64,000 bases of DNA from contig NW_004440383.1 of assembly GCF_000330505.1 (NCBI RefSeq), positions 72,751-136,750 of the forward strand, written 5' to 3'. Under the pieces are notes generated by a model. That model worked only from the letters and a program-made list of their open reading frames with translations, was not told the origin of the DNA and did not search any database. How positions within the stretch are numbered: position 1 is the first letter of the stretch; each line of letters begins with the position of its first letter. The translations under genes were made by a program, and so were the position numbers. The stretch is from Entamoeba invadens IP1 (taxonomy: Eukaryota; Evosea; Mastigamoebida; Endamoebidae). Positions 20,160-29,156 of this stretch are shown here, one piece after another.

Positions 20160-23039
20160 ATGGACGTCATAGACTCGGATAATGTTTTCAAATCAGTGAT
20201 ATACACTGACGTCGTTTCCAACGTACGGATGTTATCCCGTGAAAATTTTGTGTATGTGGGCAGTTACAATGGTGGTCCTATTGCGTGTTATCCTGATCCA
20301 AACAAACTTACGAGCGGTGGAAGACAGAAGATTGGGGTGACTATAAGTGATGGGAAAGGTGCTGTGTTGAATGAAATTGAACTTGAGCAATTAGACAGTG
20401 GCGATAACATCTATCATGTTGGGTGGTTAGATGATTACCGTTTGATAATAGTGACGCGTAAGAGGTACATCTACATGTACACGACAGATGGTAACTTAGT
20501 AGATAAAGATGATTCGATCTCTGCTTCTGTATTTCGTCAGGGCAACCCGAGGTTGACGACCGTTAGTGTATTTGGTACTGGGGTTTTGATCTTGTTTTCC
20601 GTTGAAGTGATGGATCCAAATACACAACAAAAGATCAACAGGAGTTTTATAACATTAGCTGTCTACAACACAAAAAAAGGACGTTTTGATATTGCCAAAA
20701 AGATGATACCATATCAGACAGGCTTTTGTTGCCACTATGACAGATTTAAAAACGTGTTACACACAATTTTCTTCGATGAAGTCGGAAAGGCAGTTGGGGT
20801 GGAGGACATGTTCCACTTCTTCCAAAACCAAAGTGCCAAATTGCAACCTCTTGGCTTCACTAATGACCCAAATAATCATTATAAAGGTTTAGAGGTGTTA
20901 AACTGTTGCTTCTCATATGATGGGTCGATGTTATTAACACTCCAAAAAGACATTAAAACACAAAACTTTGAGATCAATGTCTTCAAATTTGTAGTGGTAC
21001 AAACAACCGTCGAGGTAGAAGACCCAACTAACCCAAAAGCACTTATTAATGTCAATCGAACGAGCTTTGCTCTTGAGTTTCAGTTTGTGTACAACTTCGA
21101 CCAAACAGCCCATTTGGGGCAAAACAATAAGATGTTTTGGCTTGACAATGACTTGTTTGGCGTTGAGTTGTATACCAACGTCTTCCAAATCCACAGCGTG
21201 AAGTTGGACACTGAAGAGTTACTCATCGACACTATTGAGAAAGTCTATTGCATTGTACAAGAATCCGACGGTGTTCGATTCCACGCACTCGAAGAGGTAT
21301 CTGGTGAGATGAAGTATACCAACATATTGTACTGCTCATATGATGAAGACTTGAAGAAATTACGAGAGGAAAGTCCTGCGTATTTCTTGTGGAAGAGTTT
21401 TGTGCAACCTGAGGATGCGTCCTTTGTGAACAAATTTAGTGAGAACGTATACACTGCTATAGAGACGGTCTGTAAAGCAGCACTTTTTGTTCCAGACTCC
21501 GATGAACGACAAATTCAATTGATGAGAAGTGCGTCATATGGGTTGATGTTGGCGTCTCCGGAAGATGCTAAGAAGAGTTCGCCATTCATGCAAACCACTG
21601 TCAAATTGTTACAAATGTTACACACGATGAACAGCTCTGGATGTATGATGACGTTCAAAGAGTTTTTCAATGGCGCTGCGATAGAGAGAGGACGGTTAAA
21701 AGACAGTCTACATAACCACACTAAAAATTGTGCAGACTTCTATTACCATCCCATTCAAACTATTTTAGTCTCTTTAAATCTCTTTTCGTTGTGTTCTGTG
21801 TGGACTGAAGAACGTGGGATGTCGATAGAAGCTTTAGAGGAGCAATGGTGTTATCGGAAAGCAAGAAAGATAATGGACGGAGCCGATAGTGACATTCTCA
21901 GATTTAAGAGACATATGATGAAATTGAGTCCACAAGGCATTTTGAGAGTGATAGATGTCTGTATGAAGAAGCCCCAACTTGAGCTGATTTGTGAAATAGC
22001 AACAGTATCAAACATTTGTAGAGAAGCTATAATAAAGAAGTTAACAGACACCCTGTGTGGGAAACAATATGACCTCTTTTTGACGTACTTGGCTAAGATC
22101 TGTATGGCGTATTGTGACTCCCAAAGTTTTTATCTTCTTCTCGAAAAGGTCTGTGTTAAGAATGGGAGTGTCAACCCAGACGATTTTGTGTTGATACGAA
22201 AGATGTTAGAAAACCCGACTTCTTCCATTGTCCAAAGTGTCGAAGGGAATATCGGGGTGATGAAGTTTTGCCAACAGTTTGATACAATCATTCAACAATC
22301 ATCTTTTGCACTGTTCCAAAGGTGGAATGACCAGTACGCACTCTTCCAGTCACTCTTAGCTCGAACAAGAGTTCCTAAGGAACACCTTGTTGCTGTGTCC
22401 AACACACTTTTGAAGTTTGAAACCCCATCCAGATTCTTACAAAGAGTCTTTGTGGATGATACAATGTGGATTTGGGAGATCCATGGAGACAAACAATATA
22501 AAGATGTTGTAAAGAGTCAAATGGACAGCGGGAAGGATGTCAGTGGGATATCAAGTGACTCTATTTATGAGCAATGCTGCTCAATATATCGACAGTTTGA
22601 CTTGGAACAAAAAGAGGTGGAGCGCAATGCACAGAACTTTAAGACCAAAATGAACATCGACGACAGAATATTGCTCCGCGCCAAAATCGCAGTGTTGAAT
22701 GAACTGAATAATGGGGAAGAGAAGAAGTCTCGACTCGAGCATTTTGCATCGATCAAAAAACTCGACTTATTTGCGTGTGAAACGTTAGCATTCATTGCTC
22801 ATGAAGCAGAACTCCCCGACCTCAGAAACAAGTTCTTGTCTGCTTTTAACCAGCAAAAAACAAAGAGACTTGAGCTTCTTTTAAGGATGAATGATGAAGA
22901 GTCTGCTTTAGCTTATGTGAAAAGTGAGAAAGATTCTGTGTCACAATTACAATTATGTACTGCCATGTTATTACATGGAGTTACAAGTAATGATGTCAAG
23001 ATGTCCCTTGAGAACATAAGAAAGGGTCTAAGTTCTTGA
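20160..23039 (+). CDS. VPS16-like HOPS/CORVET subunit
   Basis: 959 residues from the ATG at 20160; the frame runs further upstream only through a GTG. The N-terminal half is beta-propeller-like, with VYVGSYNGGPIAC matching the GGPIA signature of VPS16, then NIYHVGWLDDYRLIIVTRKRY as the expected second blade. The C-terminal half is an alpha-solenoid. VPS16 is a core subunit of the tethering complexes that drive late endosome and lysosome fusion. A GAACTGGAAAAAA motif lies at 20143-20155. A divergent VPS-C relative is the main alternative. Confidence 0.7.
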   Translation: MDVIDSDNVFKSVIYTDVVSNVRMLSRENFVYVGSYNGGPIACYPDPNKLTSGGRQKIGVTISDGKGAVLNEIELEQLDSGDNIYHVGWLDDYRLIIVTRKRYIYMYTTDGNLVDKDDSISASVFRQGNPRLTTVSVFGTGVLILFSVEVMDPNTQQKINRSFITLAVYNTKKGRFDIAKKMIPYQTGFCCHYDRFKNVLHTIFFDEVGKAVGVEDMFHFFQNQSAKLQPLGFTNDPNNHYKGLEVLNCCFSYDGSMLLTLQKDIKTQNFEINVFKFVVVQTTVEVEDPTNPKALINVNRTSFALEFQFVYNFDQTAHLGQNNKMFWLDNDLFGVELYTNVFQIHSVKLDTEELLIDTIEKVYCIVQESDGVRFHALEEVSGEMKYTNILYCSYDEDLKKLREESPAYFLWKSFVQPEDASFVNKFSENVYTAIETVCKAALFVPDSDERQIQLMRSASYGLMLASPEDAKKSSPFMQTTVKLLQMLHTMNSSGCMMTFKEFFNGAAIERGRLKDSLHNHTKNCADFYYHPIQTILVSLNLFSLCSVWTEERGMSIEALEEQWCYRKARKIMDGADSDILRFKRHMMKLSPQGILRVIDVCMKKPQLELICEIATVSNICREAIIKKLTDTLCGKQYDLFLTYLAKICMAYCDSQSFYLLLEKVCVKNGSVNPDDFVLIRKMLENPTSSIVQSVEGNIGVMKFCQQFDTIIQQSSFALFQRWNDQYALFQSLLARTRVPKEHLVAVSNTLLKFETPSRFLQRVFVDDTMWIWEIHGDKQYKDVVKSQMDSGKDVSGISSDSIYEQCCSIYRQFDLEQKEVERNAQNFKTKMNIDDRILLRAKIAVLNELNNGEEKKSRLEHFASIKKLDLFACETLAFIAHEAELPDLRNKFLSAFNQQKTKRLELLLRMNDEESALAYVKSEKDSVSQLQLCTAMLLHGVTSNDVKMSLENIRKGLSS

Positions 23040-23115
23040 TTCTTCTTATTTTTGTCTTGTATATTAGTATAGTATATGAGTATAGTATGTTATAGTAATT
23101 ATAACAATAAATGAA

Positions 23116-23605
23116 TTACTCGGGTAAACAATAGTCTGGTGACGTTCGGTCGATGAACTGTTTGATGCACCCGGTGTTGAGTAAGTCCCCAATGATAGGG
23201 ATTCTCCTTAAGAAGGCTAATACGACGGGAAGGAAGTTTCTAAGTGTCAATAATGCAAACAAGTCATCCAAAAACAAACGCAAAAAGATTGAGGAACCCG
23301 AAGAACTCGACAACTAGACCGATGAATGTGAATTTGATCAATATCAAAAAGATCCCCACAAAGAAAAAGAATGTCGCCACAGCTCTTTTCTTTTGAAAGA
23401 AAAACGCAAAGGTTTGTTGGACACCAGTCACAAAAAAGATCCCACACACAAACAAAATATTCCCAAACGTCAAAAAGCCTCTGTCAAACATAAATACTAT
23501 TCCAAGTAACGTGAAGAATAATCCTAAACATGTCACAACTACACCAATCTCTATTCGTTAGTTTAATCACTTTTTATGTCACAAACTCTGAAGGTCTGTA
23601 AGCAT
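23116..23605 (-). CDS. GOT1: GOT1-family vesicle transport protein
   Basis: Four-helix Golgi/ER membrane protein of the GOT1/SFT2 type that aids traffic between ER and Golgi. Three exons (23605-23587, 23550-23280, 23239-23116) give 137 residues, the usual family size. The spliced start MLTDLQKIGVVVTCLG matches the family beginning, followed by FDRGFLTFGNILF, a membrane segment with VGIFLILIKFTFIG, and the conserved end FLRRIPIIGDLL. The introns are only 36 and 40 nt, both starting GTTTGT and ending TAG. Without splicing the gene appears as two unrelated short frames. Confidence 0.9.
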
Positions 23606-24004
23606 TTAAATGACTTTTTAAGTTTTTTGTGATTAGTATTTGGTGAGGTATTTTTTAATTTAATTTCTAGTTTTATTTATTTACTATATAATAAGTTAAA
23701 TATAATTATTAAATTGTTTATGTTTTTTTATTAAATAATAGTAATAATTTGTAAAAAAAATAACTATATAAAAGATATGTTTTTGTTTATTTGATAATAG
23801 TTATTTTTAAGTACATCTATTAATTGGCGAAAAAATTTTTTTTTTTCACTCAATTAAAAAAAAATTAGTTAAATTTTATAGTAAGAAAGTATAGTTAACT
23901 TAGAGTTTAGTTTAATATATATATATAATCAATTACTATATAAATGTAATTATCAATATAGAATTTGTCTTAGAACAAACAAACTAGAAACTGAAAACGT
24001 CAAA
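23606..24004. other. Divergent intergenic region, AT-rich
   Basis: Spacer between two outward-facing genes. It contains long T and A runs (near 23836 and 23866) and an alternating TATATATATA string near 23920. An AAACTGAAAAC motif at 23988-23998 sits just before the next ATG. No gene. Confidence 0.5.
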
Positions 24005-25255
24005 ATGGAGTTAAGTCTGGACAATGATGTCATCACATTAGATAACGAACCGACTAAAAGTGTTTTAAAGTCATTTAAAGTGTCGATGAATTATGAAAAT
24101 CACAAATATTTTGGTATAGTGAGGATGTATGGGGATGTCCAGTTGTCACAAACAAAGATTACCAAAATCATTAAGAGCGAAGAAGTCATCAACGTCTTTA
24201 TAGATTTTGGGGGGAGGACTGAGGAAGTTCGACTTAAAAAGGAGAGTCAATTATTATCTGCAAGAAATAGTGTGAATGAGAGTGCTTTGAACACACTTGC
24301 ACAAGCACAACAAAGCACTAAAAAGACGCCAGATAATCTTAGTCCACGTTCCCCACGAGTCTCAAACAAATGTGAATGTTCTTATAAAGTCGATTTCATG
24401 ATGAAAGACAACGAATTATTGAAAACGAAGATGGGTGAGTTAGAAAGGCAAATGAATGAAACGAAATTGAAAACACAAGAAGTTGTAGGACACAATGAAC
24501 ACCTTGTTGAATTGGTTGAAGGTGTTGAAAAACGCATGTTTCAAACACAAAGTCATTCACAGAAAGCCGAGTTGTTAGAAGATTTAAAGAAAGATGAAGA
24601 ACTTCAAAAAATCGACAAAGTCGATTTATCTCCAATCGATGACAAATTCAAAATACTCGAGCAGCTGATAGAACACGTGAAACAAAGTCAATGCAGAGAA
24701 AGCGAAAAAGTTGAAAAAGTCGAAAATCAAGTTGACGATATTGTCAAATCACTTGATGTGTTAAAAACAGAAGTTGATGACCAAGAGAAGTGTACACAGC
24801 TTCTCATCGCCAAAATTGAGAAAATAGAACAAGACAACACACTTGACAAATTTGAAAGGGTTGAGAATGTCAAAACAACAACAGAAGAATCGCCACTAAT
24901 GGACTCTGAAAGACATGAAAATGAGTCTCAATTACTCGAATCTCCAAACAAAGAAATCGAAGTTCAAAAATATGTGTTTATTTTCACAAATTTCAAAGAC
25001 CTCATTGGCGAGTTGCAGAAGTTAATGAATAACGTCGTTGAATTTTGGGATGGAGTGAGAAGAGAACTTGTACCGTCCACAATCATTGTAGTCGATGGAA
25101 TGCTCATCCGAATCAATAAAGCAGTTATCACGAAAATGTTTCCAGGCGTTCCACTGGTGTGCGCGTCAAACTCTGTGACACAAGATGAATCAATTATAGT
25201 GTACCAAACACTCAACACACTGCCACAGATTCTTATTACTAAAGTTGTTTTGTGA
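24005..25255 (+). CDS. Coiled-coil protein, unrecognised
   Basis: 416 residues, single exon. There is a globular N-terminus of about 80 residues, then a linker containing SPRSPR and the cysteine pair CEC, then a long Lys/Glu-rich coiled coil (about residues 130-310). A compact C-terminal region of about 90 residues follows (VFIFTNFKDLIGEL, then STIIVVDGMLIRI and VPLVCAS), which looks alpha/beta. No family recognised; a scaffold is plausible but unproven. Confidence 0.65.
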   Translation: MELSLDNDVITLDNEPTKSVLKSFKVSMNYENHKYFGIVRMYGDVQLSQTKITKIIKSEEVINVFIDFGGRTEEVRLKKESQLLSARNSVNESALNTLAQAQQSTKKTPDNLSPRSPRVSNKCECSYKVDFMMKDNELLKTKMGELERQMNETKLKTQEVVGHNEHLVELVEGVEKRMFQTQSHSQKAELLEDLKKDEELQKIDKVDLSPIDDKFKILEQLIEHVKQSQCRESEKVEKVENQVDDIVKSLDVLKTEVDDQEKCTQLLIAKIEKIEQDNTLDKFERVENVKTTTEESPLMDSERHENESQLLESPNKEIEVQKYVFIFTNFKDLIGELQKLMNNVVEFWDGVRRELVPSTIIVVDGMLIRINKAVITKMFPGVPLVCASNSVTQDESIIVYQTLNTLPQILITKVVL

Positions 25256-25265
25256 TGTGTTTTAT

Positions 25266-25471
25266 TTAACGAGTTTTTAATTTAACAAATTGTTAATTAA
25301 CGAGTTTTTTATTAACGATCACTCAATTAACGAGGCATTTTTAATTAACGAATTAGTAAATTAACGATTTCGCTCTTTCCAAGAAAAAGCTCGTTAAAAA
25401 CAAAACAAGAAGAGAAAAGAGGGAAAAAGCTCGTTAAAGTAACGATAAAAATGTGTTTTTACGCTCGTTAA
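25266..25471. repeat. TTAACGA / TCGTTAA repeat array
   Basis: Six TTAACGA copies (25266, 25297, 25312, 25327, 25345, 25361) are followed by three inverted CTCGTTAA copies (25390, 25430, 25464). Several share the longer core TTAACGAG, and two inverted copies share AAAAAGCTCGTTAAA. The array begins 11 nt after one stop codon and ends about 215 nt before the S25 ATG. The rest of the 431-nt spacer holds no gene. Confidence 0.85.
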
Positions 25472-25645
25472 ATAGGATACCTACCCTACAAGCGAATTAA
25501 TATGAAACCATACTTAATAGTAGTTTCTAAAAATACGAAAAACAAGAGCTAAAATGAATAATAAAAAGAATTAATAAGACAATATAAGAATACAAAATAG
25601 TTGGAGAGGAAAACAGAGAGGAGAACCCTATCATAATACTTCGAA

Positions 25646-25677
25646 GTATATAAAGAGGACTCTGCGAACTTGAAAAA
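25646..25677 (+). promoter_or_regulatory. S25 promoter: TATA-like box and GAACTTGAAAAA
   Basis: GTATATAAAG at 25646-25655 and GAACTTGAAAAA at 25666-25677, both within 42 nt of the ATG at 25687. Spacing and sequence fit an Entamoeba TATA element plus a start-proximal motif seen before several other genes here. Confidence 0.55.
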
Positions 25678-25686
25678 TCGTCAGAG

Positions 25687-26169
25687 ATGCCACCAAAGGA
25701 CAAAGGAGCCAAGGGAGCTGCCAAGGGAGGAAAGAAGGACACTATGAAACCAAAGTCGAAGTCAGCGGGAAAGGTCCAGAAGAAGTCATGGGCTAAATCG
25801 AAAGTCAAGGAAAAATTGAACAACAATGTCTTGTTTGATCAGGCTACTCTTGACAAGTGCAATAAGGAAATCCCAACCATGAAGGTCATCACCCCAGCTG
25901 TCGTCTCCGACAGAATGAAAATCACCTGCTCACTCGCTAAGATCGTCATTAAGGATCTTGAGAAGAAGGGATTGATTAAGGCTGTCAGACAAGACAACCA
26001 TATTTGGATCTTCACTAAGACCGCTAAGGCTACTGAAGCCTCAACTGCCGCTGCTGATAAAAAGGGAGCTAAAGGAAAGGTTGCTGCTAAGAAAGATGCC
26101 AAGAAAGATGCCAAGAAGGAAGAAGAGAAGAAAGAGGAACCAAAGAAGGAAGCTGCCAAGAAGGAGTAA
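25687..26169 (+). CDS. RPS25: 40S ribosomal protein S25 (eS25) with Lys/Glu tail
   Basis: Small-subunit ribosomal protein near the tRNA exit site. The 160 residues start MPPKDKGAKG and contain the S25 core: KSWAKSKVKEKLNNNVLFDQ, then PTMKVITPAVVSDR and KDLEKKGLIKAV. The usual length is 105-125; here an extra Lys/Glu/Ala tail of about 45 residues follows (KKDAKKDAKKEEEKK). Codons favour C- or G-ending synonyms, as expected for high expression. Confidence 0.93.
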   Translation: MPPKDKGAKGAAKGGKKDTMKPKSKSAGKVQKKSWAKSKVKEKLNNNVLFDQATLDKCNKEIPTMKVITPAVVSDRMKITCSLAKIVIKDLEKKGLIKAVRQDNHIWIFTKTAKATEASTAAADKKGAKGKVAAKKDAKKDAKKEEEKKEEPKKEAAKKE

Positions 26170-26285
26170 AAGGCATAACTGAATAACCGTTAACTTTTGC
26201 ATTTGTTTAATTAGGGTTTTTGGTTTCATTGTTTCGAGTGAAACATTTTCTCTTGCTAGTTTCATAAAAAACTTGAAAAGAAGGG

Positions 26286-26924
26286 ATGGACTATAGCACT
26301 CAAAGATATGAAAAACGGTTGAAGTGTTTACTTAATGAAATTAAAAAAAATGTGAGTGGTGAAACACAGATGAAGTGCTGTGAAGCACTGGAATTGATTG
26401 ATTATTTAAGTGAAGTGAATTACTTGTGGTATCTTCAAGAATGGACTTCTAAAGAGGTAATGGAAATCATCTATGACAGTGATGAATTGGACATCACTTC
26501 TAATATAATCGAAAACGTGTTGTCTGGGAGGCAAAACATCGTCTTACTCTTTGAAACAACTCAGGGGGAGTTGTTTGGATGTTATAACAAAAGCGTAATC
26601 AAACAGAATAGTGTAGGGTTCGTTGAAGATAAAGACTTTTTTGTGTTTTCATTCAAGAGCAAATCACTCTTGAAGCCAACTAAATACGTCAAAAAGTGTG
26701 ACTGCCAAAATTATGTCCAAAACGACTTATCTTTATACTTCCCACACAGTACAGAATATGTGATTGACACAGCAAGTTCATTTCTCATATACTTACCACT
26801 TAACGATTGGTGTTCAGAAATTAATATCGACTTCAATAAGTGTTTTGAAGGAAATGCCGCGGACTTTGTCGGCCAGAGTTGTAGTTTTGCATTGAGAAGA
26901 TTCCTAGTTATACAGATGTGGTAA
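26286..26924 (+). CDS. TLDc-like protein
   Basis: 212 residues, single exon. The pattern WTSKEVMEIIYDSD, then a helix, then NIVLLFETTQGELFGCYNK and DFFVFSFKSK, with a last strand LRRFLVIQMW, matches the TLDc fold found in oxidation-resistance and V-ATPase-regulating proteins. It shares this layout with the gene at 28514-29062. It starts 116 nt after the S25 stop, preceded by AAACTTGAAAAG. Confidence 0.68.
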   Translation: MDYSTQRYEKRLKCLLNEIKKNVSGETQMKCCEALELIDYLSEVNYLWYLQEWTSKEVMEIIYDSDELDITSNIIENVLSGRQNIVLLFETTQGELFGCYNKSVIKQNSVGFVEDKDFFVFSFKSKSLLKPTKYVKKCDCQNYVQNDLSLYFPHSTEYVIDTASSFLIYLPLNDWCSEINIDFNKCFEGNAADFVGQSCSFALRRFLVIQMW

Positions 26925-27296
26925 ATAACAATTTTAATAGCATTATTTAAGTTGAAATAGAAACCAACTGAATATATACCATAAATCTAGTTAATTATAG
27001 TTTTTTAGTAATAGAACCAAGAATTCAGTTATAAAATGGTTTCTTTTTATTATAACTTGAACTAGAAGAATAACAACTCCAATGACTGATATGCAAATAA
27101 TCTCAATTCTAACCATATTATTTCACTAATAATAAAAAACAAATTAATAGTAATAATATTTCTAATTAACTGAAATTAAATCCTTTGTCCTTGTAATATA
27201 AATAAACAATACCACAAATGATGGAATGCCGTAGAGAGGATTAAAAAAAATATAACTTTTTTTCAAACAAAAAATAACAAAACACTCTATAGAGAT
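26925..27296. other. Intergenic, AT-rich
   Basis: Spacer between the first TLDc gene and the kinase. AT-rich, with the TAATTATAG-type strings common here. No gene recognised. Confidence 0.45.
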
Positions 27297-28478
27297 ATGT
27301 CACACAAACAAGGCCGTCTTAACCCACTGACACTGTTCGGCGAACAAAAAAACTTGAAGTTTGTTTCTATTGTCGTTTGCAGTTCATTACTCACAAATTA
27401 GGCTGGTGTCCGAAAAAACAAGTTATGTGATTCAAGAAACTGTTGGCTATGGCACATTTGGGATAGTCGTCATGGCGAAAAATTCATCTGGGGAAGTAGT
27501 CGCGATGAAGCGTGTTGTTCAGGATCATCACTATAAAGTTTGTGTTTGCATTCTAGTATATTTATGGTATAATAACTATAATAATATAGTTTTATGTATC
27601 ATTCCCACTCTTGATGATGTGTTAAATAACTGCACTGTTGTTTAATGTGAAAGGTGATTAACACATAGAACCGAGAACTTCCTATCATGGAGATGCTTCA
27701 TCATGTCAATGTGCTAGAGTTGAAAGACTCTTTTTTTTCCAAAATACCAAATGTGAAGGATGACTATATATTGAATATAGTGATGGACTATATGCCATAC
27801 AATTTATTCCAAGTGACAACGGAAAAAGTTCTGAGTGAAAAACACGTCGTCTCGTTTTCTTTCCAACTTGCGAGGTCACTGACATACATCCACTCGTTGG
27901 GAATATGCCACAGAGATATTAAACCACAAAACGTGCTTGTCAACTTAAACGACTTCTCCCTCAAGTTGTGCGACTTCGGGTCTGCTAAACAACTTGATCC
28001 AAAGGGTCCTAACATCAGTTATATATGTTCGCGGTATTACAGAGCGCCAGAACTCATATTTGACTGCACGCATTACTCGACGGCCATTGACATCTGGGCA
28101 TATGGGTGTGTAGTTGCAGAGATGGTGATGCAGAAGCCTCTTTTCAAGGGGTATAGCAACACAGACCAACTTACAGAGATCATGAAAATACTTGGCAACC
28201 CGTCGATGGAGCAAATATATGCAATGAACAGAAACACGTCAGTCTTCAGAATGCCACAAATCAACGCGATAGGGGTTAAGGCTATTTTAGCACCTTACAA
28301 ATACCCTCCAGGGCTTGACAATTTACTCGAAGAAGTGTTACAATACAACCCATTCTCGAGACCAACTGGTATGATGGTTATGGCACATCCCTTCCATAAA
28401 GCTGCGCGTGTAGGTGTCGTGTTCACAGACGATGAAGTGAAAGAAGCCAAGGTGAGAGGTATCAACTTATCTATTTGA
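27297..28478 (+). CDS. GSK3-type Ser/Thr kinase
   Basis: Three exons (27297-27358, 27402-27537, 27669-28478) give 335 residues. The kinase has GYGTFGIV (G-loop), VAMKRV, the spliced NRELPIM segment (family NRELQIM), HRDIKPQNVL, CDFGSAK and the GSK3 signature SYICSRYYRAPELIF, which includes the activation tyrosine. Introns are 43 nt and 131 nt, both ending TAG. GSK3 phosphorylates primed substrates in growth and developmental signalling. It lies between two TLDc genes and ends 35 nt from the convergent one. Confidence 0.92.
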
Positions 28479-28513
28479 TTATTTTTCTATTACCATAATA
28501 CTATTCAAACACA

Positions 28514-29062
28514 TTAATAATACTGAATTACAACAATCCGCTCCATTACAAATAAGCGTGAAGGACACGAAGTTAAGTCATCCGTCATATTATACACGGC
28601 TGATAAACAAATGTGGATCGACCCTTTAGATGACGTTCTTGAGATCCCAAGAACTCCTACTCCATTCAACCCCCCACATGCACATATCAAAACACCTTCT
28701 TCAAATAAACAGATACCACATTGCTCACGGGGATCGGGATAATATCGGTGTGCATCTTTACTCTTCTTTGTGGGGAGTTTAAAGATAAAATGCCGTCCTA
28801 CATTAAATTTCCAATTCCCAGTCTTACACAAGGGCTGTGTCGTGAAGAACCCAAACTTCTCGCCTTTACTATCTTCAAATATAAAACACAAATTGGGCTT
28901 ATGCAAGACGCTTTGATAAAACGAAGTATGCGATTGTTCATCAATATCAGAATCAAATATTATATGCCGTTCTGTCGCTTGAAACCACGCAAAAAGTTGT
29001 TCATTGATTTTGCATGTTTGTGCCTCACAGTCACTTACATCCAAATCCGCCTTCTTTTTCAT
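28514..29062 (-). CDS. TLDc-like protein
   Basis: 182 residues, single exon. The central PNLCFIFEDSKGEKFGFF is the typical TLDc strand-turn-strand with an FG pair. It is followed by HFIFKLPTKK, a Gly-rich CACGGLNGVGVLG segment, and a last strand MERIVVIQYY parallel to the ending of the gene at 26286. Family members elsewhere protect against oxidative stress or bind the V-ATPase; the role here is unknown. Confidence 0.65.
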   Translation of the reverse strand: MKKKADLDVSDCEAQTCKINEQLFAWFQATERHIIFDSDIDEQSHTSFYQSVLHKPNLCFIFEDSKGEKFGFFTTQPLCKTGNWKFNVGRHFIFKLPTKKSKDAHRYYPDPREQCGICLFEEGVLICACGGLNGVGVLGISRTSSKGSIHICLSAVYNMTDDLTSCPSRLFVMERIVVIQYY

Positions 29063-29156
29063 TGGTTTTGATATTTAGTTCTTTTTAAATAATATAATTA
29101 GTATTATATTATAATTATACTATAAATTTAAAGTAAAAAAAAACAATGAAAAAAGC

